This document shows positions 7,339 through 11,120 of a DNA stretch of 11,120 nt, in pieces. The notes under the pieces were generated by a model. That model worked only from the letters and a program-made list of their open reading frames with translations, was not told the origin of the DNA and did no database searches. How positions within the stretch are numbered: the first letter of the stretch is position 1; each line of letters begins with the position of its first letter. Origin of the DNA: JBGYPP01 sp041838515 (GTDB taxonomy: Bacteria; Bacillota; Clostridia; Lachnospirales; Lachnospiraceae); the NCBI GenBank assembly GCA_041838515.1, contig JBGYPP010000077.1, positions 1-11,120 on the forward strand, in the 5' to 3' direction. Position numbers and translations under genes: made by a program.

Positions 7339-8599
7339 GAAATCCAGAAAAAAGATCGTTCTGTCTATTATGGCCGTGCTGGCTCTGCTGCTGGCTCTGA
7401 CCTTGGCGGGCATCTATGTGTCCAACTATTATGTCCAGCTGTCCAAGGACAGGGAAATGCTGCGCCGCTATGCTCAGCTGTATCCGCTGGAGCCAACACC
7501 TGGGGTCTGGCAGGAAAATCCTCGGTCCGGGGAATTTTGGGATTGGGGGAAGCCGCCGGCGGCGGAGTCCACCCGGGATTTTTGGCTGTCACATTTTTAT
7601 GCCCTGCGGCTGTCTGGGGATGGACAGGTGGAGTCTGTGGACAGTCAGGGGCCGGCTGTGCATAACAGCAGCCAACTGGAGGCTTATGCGCAGGAGATTT
7701 ATGTAAGGGGCCGCCGGGAGGGGGAGGTGGATGGCCTGCTGTATTATATGGAGGAGAAGGAGGGGTACACGCTGGTGGCCTTTATGGATCACAGCCAGGC
7801 TCTAGGCAATATGTTTGGTCTGCTAAGGCAAATGCTGCTCATAGGCGGAGGCGCGATGGCGGCGCTGTACTTTGTTGCCCTGTATCTGGCGAGGCGCATA
7901 GTGGAGCCCCTGGAGGAGAGCCACCGGCGGCAGCGGCAGTTTGTATCTGATGCCGGCCATGAGTTAAAGACGCCCTTGACGGCCATCCATGTCAATGGGG
8001 ATTGCCTGGAGCGGGAGATAGGGGTCAATCCCTGGCTGGAAAATATACGATATGAGTCCAAGCGTATGTCGGAATTGGTGGGGCAGCTGCTGGAGCTGGC
8101 CCGGGGGGAGCAGGCCGCCATGCCCATGGAGGAGTTGGATTTCTCCCATCTGCTCACCGGGGAGGTGCTGCCCATGGAGAGTGTGGCCATGGAGAGGGGC
8201 TTGGAGCTGCGCAGTCAAATTGAGGAGGGATTGATGGTGTGGGGTCATGGCGGACAGCTGCGGCAGCTGGCCTCCATATTACTGGATAATGCCATAGAGC
8301 ATATAGAGGGAGGGAGGGTGATAGAGCTGGTTTTGGAAAGGGAGCAGGTTTTTGCCAAGCTATCGGTGTCCAATCCTGCGCCTCGGATGGACAGAGAAGA
8401 GTGCAAACTTTTGTTCGAAAGATTTTACCGTCGGGATGTCTCGCGCAGCGGCGGGGATGGACATTATGGCCTGGGACTCTCCATAGCCAAGGCCATATCC
8501 CAAGCCCATAAGGCAAGACTGGAGGCCGTGTGGCGGGAGGGGAGGGTGATATGCACCCTGCGGCTGCCATTGGTAAGGCAGGGCAAGCGCCGTCAGTAG
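7331..8599 (+). CDS. Sensor histidine kinase, cognate to the preceding regulator
   Basis: A 422-residue membrane kinase. Membrane segments at about 9-30 and 168-187 bracket an extracytoplasmic sensor of about 136 residues that I do not recognise; it is rich in Trp, Tyr and acidic residues. The second membrane segment runs to the phosphoacceptor with only about 22 residues between, so there is no full HAMP domain. The H-box is FVSDAGHELKTPLTAI with His210; the N-box is LLDNAIEH with Asn320; the F-box is LFERFYRRD; the G2 box is YGLGLSIAKAI with Gly380 and Gly382. All are intact, so it should autophosphorylate and signal to the regulator. The stop at 8597-8599 is followed by about 80 bases before a strong terminator. 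The ligand is unknown; the downstream envelope genes suggest a cell-surface cue. Confidence 0.92.
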   Translation: MFEKSRKKIVLSIMAVLALLLALTLAGIYVSNYYVQLSKDREMLRRYAQLYPLEPTPGVWQENPRSGEFWDWGKPPAAESTRDFWLSHFYALRLSGDGQVESVDSQGPAVHNSSQLEAYAQEIYVRGRREGEVDGLLYYMEEKEGYTLVAFMDHSQALGNMFGLLRQMLLIGGGAMAALYFVALYLARRIVEPLEESHRRQRQFVSDAGHELKTPLTAIHVNGDCLEREIGVNPWLENIRYESKRMSELVGQLLELARGEQAAMPMEELDFSHLLTGEVLPMESVAMERGLELRSQIEEGLMVWGHGGQLRQLASILLDNAIEHIEGGRVIELVLEREQVFAKLSVSNPAPRMDREECKLLFERFYRRDVSRSGGDGHYGLGLSIAKAISQAHKARLEAVWREGRVICTLRLPLVRQGKRRQ

Positions 8600-8661
8600 G
8601 AAAGCGGCTCCGGCTCTGCCCTCTGCCGCCGGGACAAAACAGCTAGAAAAATTTTTTGGAC

Positions 8662-8694
8662 TTCAAGGAAACTTCAAGCATCCTTTTGTACAAT
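8662..8694 (+). promoter_or_regulatory. OmpR-type direct repeat plus -10 box, likely activated promoter
   Basis: TTCAAG (8662-8667) and TTCAAG (8673-8678) are exact direct repeats with a 5-base spacer, an 11-base period (one helical turn). The identity extends to ACTTCAAG on both copies. Ten bases after the second copy lies TACAAT (8689-8694), a good -10 hexamer, while no -35 is present at the right distance. Repeats replacing the -35 are the usual layout for promoters activated by OmpR/PhoB-family regulators (compare the CiaR and PhoP direct repeats with N5 spacers). An AAAAATTTTTT tract (8646-8656) lies just upstream. Predicted start is near 8701. The likely activator is the regulator encoded at 6655-7338; this is inference. 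Confidence 0.55.
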
Positions 8695-8726
8695 GGCTTC
8701 AGCCACAGTACAAAAGGATTTTTTTT
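8680..8726 (+). terminator. Strong intrinsic terminator after the kinase gene
   Basis: ATCCTTTTGTAC (8680-8691) pairs perfectly with GTACAAAAGGAT (8708-8719). Inside it, TGGC and GCCA form a second short stem with a TTCA loop, and a T run (8719-8726) follows. It should end transcripts from the regulator-kinase genes. Its left arm overlaps the -10 box of the candidate activated promoter, so RNAs starting there would lack that arm and escape termination. Confidence 0.85.
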
Positions 8727-8739
8727 GGAGGGCGGGACG

Positions 8740-8772
8740 ATGAATATAGGACCAATGCGTGGGATAGTCTGA
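8740..8772 (+). CDS. Possible 10-residue leader peptide before the GT2-GtrA gene
   Basis: ATG at 8740 opens a frame MNIGPMRGIV ending in TGA at 8770-8772. GGAGGG (8727-8732) lies 7 bases upstream, a near-ideal ribosome site directly after the terminator's T run. The stop is 32 bases before the GT2-GtrA ATG, in a different frame. No run of one amino acid suggests classical attenuation. It may be a short leader that loads ribosomes for the next gene, or a chance frame next to a functional purine tract. Confidence 0.35.
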   Translation: MNIGPMRGIV

Positions 8773-8804
8773 CAAAAAAACGTGAACCGGGAAAGGGGGA
8801 GCGT

Positions 8805-9848
8805 ATGGGCGGGGATGGGTGTATGGCTTTGATACCGGCCTACAAGCCGGGGGAAATATTGTTAGATGTGGCCAGAGGCCTGCAAGAGGCGGGATTTTGG
8901 GTGCTGATTGTGGACGATGGCAGCGGTGAGGAATATGCCCAGCGTTTTGCGGCCTGTCAGGCCTACGGAAAAGTGCTAAGGCATGAGGCCAACAGGGGCA
9001 AGGGTCGGGCGCTCAAAACCGGAATGGCTTATATAGAAAGTCTGGGCGGCGGGGCAAGGACGGTGGTCACCGTGGATGCCGATGGGCAACACAGGGTGGA
9101 GGATGCGCTGGCCGTATGCGCATTGGCCCAGAGGCGGCCGGATGCGCTGGTGCTGGGCAGCCGGGCGCTGGAGGGGCGCATACCCCTGCGGAGCCGCTTT
9201 GGAAATACCATGACCCGTATGGTATTCTGGATGGCCACAGGCCGGCGCATATATGATACCCAGACGGGCTTGAGGGCATTTTCCACGGCTTGTATTCAGG
9301 ATATGATGGAAATACCGGGAGAGAGGTACGAATACGAGATGAATGTCTTGTTGAGTCTGGCCAAGAAAAAATCGCCCATGCTGGAGCACAACATAGCCAC
9401 CATCTATATAGATGGCAACTCCCATTCCCACTTTGATGTGGTAAGGGATTCCCTGCGGATTTATAAGGAGTTACTCAAATTTTCCGCAGCCTCCTTGTTT
9501 TGCTTCCTGTTGGACACTGCTCTCTTTGGCCTCCTCCTGGGTCTGGGGCAAAATCTGACCCTGGCCAATGTGGGCGCCAGGGCGGTCAGCGCCAGTGCAA
9601 ACTTTGGCCTTAACCGCCGTTTTGTCTTTGGGCATAGGGAGGCTTGGCTGCCTGCAGCGGGCAGATATCTGGCGCTGGCGGCGGCGGTGTTGGCGGGCAA
9701 TACCCTGGTTCTGTATATTTTGGCGCAGATCCTGGACCTGCCCTGGTTGTTTGCCAAAGTATTAACGGAAATGCTGCTGTTTCTGGGCAGCTGGATTTTG
9801 CAGCGCAAAGTGGTATTTGCGCCTAGAAGAGGAGGTGTGGCTGCATGA
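8805..9848 (+). CDS. Bifunctional GT2 polyprenyl-phosphate glycosyltransferase / GtrA
   Basis: The 347-residue protein fuses a DPM1-like GT2 domain (about 7-220) to a GtrA membrane domain (about 223-341). GT2 motifs: IPAYKPG (10-16), VDDGS (36-40), NRGKGRALKTG (63-73), the metal/nucleotide-sugar DADGQH (91-96) and DTQTGLRAF. The GtrA part shows four hydrophobic segments and the FGLNRRFVF motif. In this family the GT2 part charges a polyprenyl phosphate with a hexose on the inner membrane face, and GtrA is thought to help it cross. A purine run AGGGGGAG (8794-8801) lies 3 bases before the ATG; an alternative ATG at 8823 begins exactly at the domain but has a poorer site. It overlaps the next gene by ATGA. 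The sugar and the acceptor polymer are unknown. Confidence 0.9.
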   Translation: MGGDGCMALIPAYKPGEILLDVARGLQEAGFWVLIVDDGSGEEYAQRFAACQAYGKVLRHEANRGKGRALKTGMAYIESLGGGARTVVTVDADGQHRVEDALAVCALAQRRPDALVLGSRALEGRIPLRSRFGNTMTRMVFWMATGRRIYDTQTGLRAFSTACIQDMMEIPGERYEYEMNVLLSLAKKKSPMLEHNIATIYIDGNSHSHFDVVRDSLRIYKELLKFSAASLFCFLLDTALFGLLLGLGQNLTLANVGARAVSASANFGLNRRFVFGHREAWLPAAGRYLALAAAVLAGNTLVLYILAQILDLPWLFAKVLTEMLLFLGSWILQRKVVFAPRRGGVAA

Positions 9849-10840
9849 GAGGAAAGAGCGGGATATGGGGGGGCGTATTTGCGCTGGCCTTATTGGGATT
9901 TACCGCCTATGTGCTTTTAGATACCTTTGTTATCACCAGGGTATATACGCCGGTGTATGCATATTCTACAGAGGCGGCCGGCCAGTCCTTAAATAATACG
10001 GAGGTAGTGGGCCTGGTATCATCGTCCGGGGATACGGCCTACGATGCATTGGCGGCGACGGAAACAGCCTCCGGTACAGCGACAGAAGGGGGAGATGCTG
10101 CGGCAGCGGTGGTGACAGAAAATTCGTACCAAGATGAGAATATTTCCATTCTCATTACCGAGTACAGGCAAAATAATACAAGCATCTATGTGGCGGATGT
10201 GCAATTGGCCTCGGCGGCATATCTCAAGACTGCTCTGGCCCAGGGGGCTTATGGCAAGAATGTGACGGATACCACCTCCTCCATACTCTCCGGTGTCAAT
10301 GGGATATTGGGCATTAATGGGGATTTCTATGGGGCAAGGGAGTCCGGATATGTGTTGAGAAATGGTGTGCTGTACAGGGATACGGCAGTTGGGGGGCGGG
10401 AGGATTTGGTCATATACCAGGACGGCAGTATGGAAATCATACAAGAGGGCCAGATTGCCGCTCAGGATCTGCTGGCCCAGGGCGCTCAGCAAATCCTCTC
10501 CTTTGGCCCGGCGCTGGTACAGGAGGGGCAGATAGCCGTAACCCAGGATGAGGAGGTGGGGAAAGCCATGGCCAGCAATCCCCGTACGGCCATGGGTTGG
10601 ATAGATGACCTGCACTTTGTGCTGGTGGTGTCTGATGGCCGCACCAGTGAGAGTGAGGGGCTTACGTTGTACCAGCTGGCAGAGTTTATGCAAAGCCTGG
10701 GTGTGAAAACTGCCTACAATTTGGACGGCGGCGGATCCTCCACCATGGTATTTATGGGGGAGCTAGTCAATAATCCCACAACCAATGGCAGAAGCATTAG
10801 GGAAAGGAGTGTGAGTGATATTGTTTACATCGGTTATTGA
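9845..10840 (+). CDS. Membrane-anchored phosphodiester glycosidase (NAGPA family)
   Basis: The 331-residue protein has an N-terminal membrane anchor (about 10-30), a Thr/Ala/Ser-rich linker (about 55-92) and an NAGPA-type domain (about 98-331). Family motifs are NGDFYG (158-163), SFGPALV (219-225), NPRTAMG (245-251), VVSDGR and NLDGGGSSTM (292-301). The founding member, the mammalian uncovering enzyme, removes a sugar joined through a phosphodiester; bacterial homologues lack a settled substrate. The catalytic domain should face outward. AGAGGAGGTG ends 6 bases before the ATG, and ATGA overlap with the glycosyltransferase gene shows coupling. Together they suggest addition and trimming of phosphodiester-linked sugars on a wall or capsule polymer. 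Function at this level is inference. Confidence 0.88.
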   Translation: MRGKSGIWGGVFALALLGFTAYVLLDTFVITRVYTPVYAYSTEAAGQSLNNTEVVGLVSSSGDTAYDALAATETASGTATEGGDAAAAVVTENSYQDENISILITEYRQNNTSIYVADVQLASAAYLKTALAQGAYGKNVTDTTSSILSGVNGILGINGDFYGARESGYVLRNGVLYRDTAVGGREDLVIYQDGSMEIIQEGQIAAQDLLAQGAQQILSFGPALVQEGQIAVTQDEEVGKAMASNPRTAMGWIDDLHFVLVVSDGRTSESEGLTLYQLAEFMQSLGVKTAYNLDGGGSSTMVFMGELVNNPTTNGRSIRERSVSDIVYIGY

Positions 10841-11012
10841 TAAAAATGGAAAAAAGAGCGGCAGGACATCGTTGAATTATCTTTGGATATCTCTGTTTTG
10901 CCTACTCTTTGGGGCGGTGTATGAGCTGTTTTCCCACGGCGTATATTCCATGTATATGATATACGCCTTTGTATTCCCCTTGGGTTGCATAATATTAACT
11001 GAACAGGAGTGA
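10815..11012 (+). CDS. Small membrane protein, probably 3'-truncated by an insertion
   Basis: Translation starts at GTG (10815), overlapping the glycosidase gene by 26 bases, with AAGGAG (10804-10809) 5 bases upstream. The 65-residue product has two hydrophobic segments (about 20-38 and 45-62) around a YELFSHGVYSMYMIYAF stretch. From memory this resembles the start of a family of longer clostridial membrane proteins, which continue after the FPL motif; here the frame instead runs into AT-rich sequence and stops after ILTEQE. A large serine recombinase gene starts 30 bases later. The gene is therefore probably interrupted at about 10975-11000. If the family memory is wrong, it is simply a short two-helix protein that is part of the envelope operon. 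Function unknown. Confidence 0.65.
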   Translation: MILFTSVIDKNGKKSGRTSLNYLWISLFCLLFGAVYELFSHGVYSMYMIYAFVFPLGCIILTEQE

Positions 11013-11120
11013 TATATAGACACAAAAAAGGAGGATAACGCCATGATAGAATATGTAACCAAAATCACTGCGCTATACTCCCGCCTTTCAGTTGGTGATG
11101 AGGATAGGGACGGTGGCGAG
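10985..11120 (+). mobile_element. Probable end of an element carrying a large serine recombinase
   Basis: A serine recombinase gene starts at 11043 and the preceding gene breaks off. The bases from about 10985 are AT-rich compared with the upstream operon. Such recombinase genes commonly lie next to the attachment site of clostridial integrative or mobilisable elements. The precise attachment core cannot be set without the other end, so the boundary is a guess. Confidence 0.45.
11043..11120 (+). CDS. Large serine recombinase, N-terminal fragment (runs off window)
   Basis: ATG at 11043 follows AAGGAGG (11028-11034 region) by about 8 bases. The 26 visible residues include KITALYSRLSVGDED and then GGE at the edge, matching the start of the resolvase/invertase catalytic domain of large serine recombinases (TnpX/TndX-like). 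Arg14 and Ser16 in the YSRLS motif correspond to the conserved active-site arginine and nucleophilic serine. These enzymes integrate and excise elements at specific sites without homologous pairing. The rest of the gene lies outside, so family subtype and integrity cannot be judged. The gene reads away from the truncated membrane-protein gene. Confidence 0.8.
   Translation, partial: MIEYVTKITALYSRLSVGDEDRDGGE

Noticed and set aside
10019..10693. Long open frame antisense to the glycosidase gene
   Set aside because: Shadow of a well-supported coding frame, with no ribosome site or recognisable motif.
1..11120. CRISPR array, tRNA or rRNA genes
   Set aside because: No regularly spaced repeats and no cloverleaf or rRNA-like segments noticed on reading both strands.

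Overview
The window looks like a chromosomal stretch from a Gram-positive anaerobe of the class Clostridia, most likely a Lachnospiraceae-like gut bacterium. This rests on purine-rich ribosome binding sites (GGAGG/GGGGG types), the protein families present (GT2-GtrA fusion next to a phosphodiester glycosidase, an OmpR/kinase pair, a sensor diguanylate cyclase, a clostridial-type large serine recombinase) and moderate to high GC in the host-like part. I cannot name a species.

Layout, left to right. Positions 1-~580 hold the 3' part of an IS3-family insertion sequence whose transposase has lost one catalytic aspartate. Positions ~580-935 are non-coding or nearly so and contain an intrinsic terminator and a perfect palindrome. 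Positions 936-3428 encode a long RecQ-type helicase with C-terminal extensions. This left third is visibly more AT-rich than what follows. From about 3500 to 6414, on the minus strand, a two-gene unit encodes a membrane-bound sensor diguanylate cyclase followed 27 bases later by nicotinate phosphoribosyltransferase (NAD salvage). A divergent spacer (6415-6654) separates it from a rightward envelope-related block.

The rightward block starts with an OmpR-family response regulator and a histidine kinase (overlapping by 8 bases). It continues, after a 205-base spacer, with a GT2-GtrA fusion, a membrane-anchored phosphodiester glycosidase (overlapping by 4 bases) and a small membrane protein (overlapping by 26 bases). 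The spacer carries a strong terminator. The left arm of that terminator contains a -10 box preceded by a TTCAAG-N5-TTCAAG direct repeat, the geometry of an OmpR-type activator site. A start there would give a transcript lacking the terminator's left arm. The simplest reading is that the two-component system switches on the glycosyltransferase/glycosidase genes from a promoter embedded in its own terminator. This is inferred from sequence geometry only.

At the right edge, a new gene begins at 11043 whose 26 visible residues match the catalytic N-terminus of large serine recombinases. The small membrane protein just before it appears cut short, so a mobile element has probably integrated in its coding sequence at about 10975-11000. 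The window is therefore flanked by mobile DNA on both sides of a chromosomal envelope/second-messenger region.
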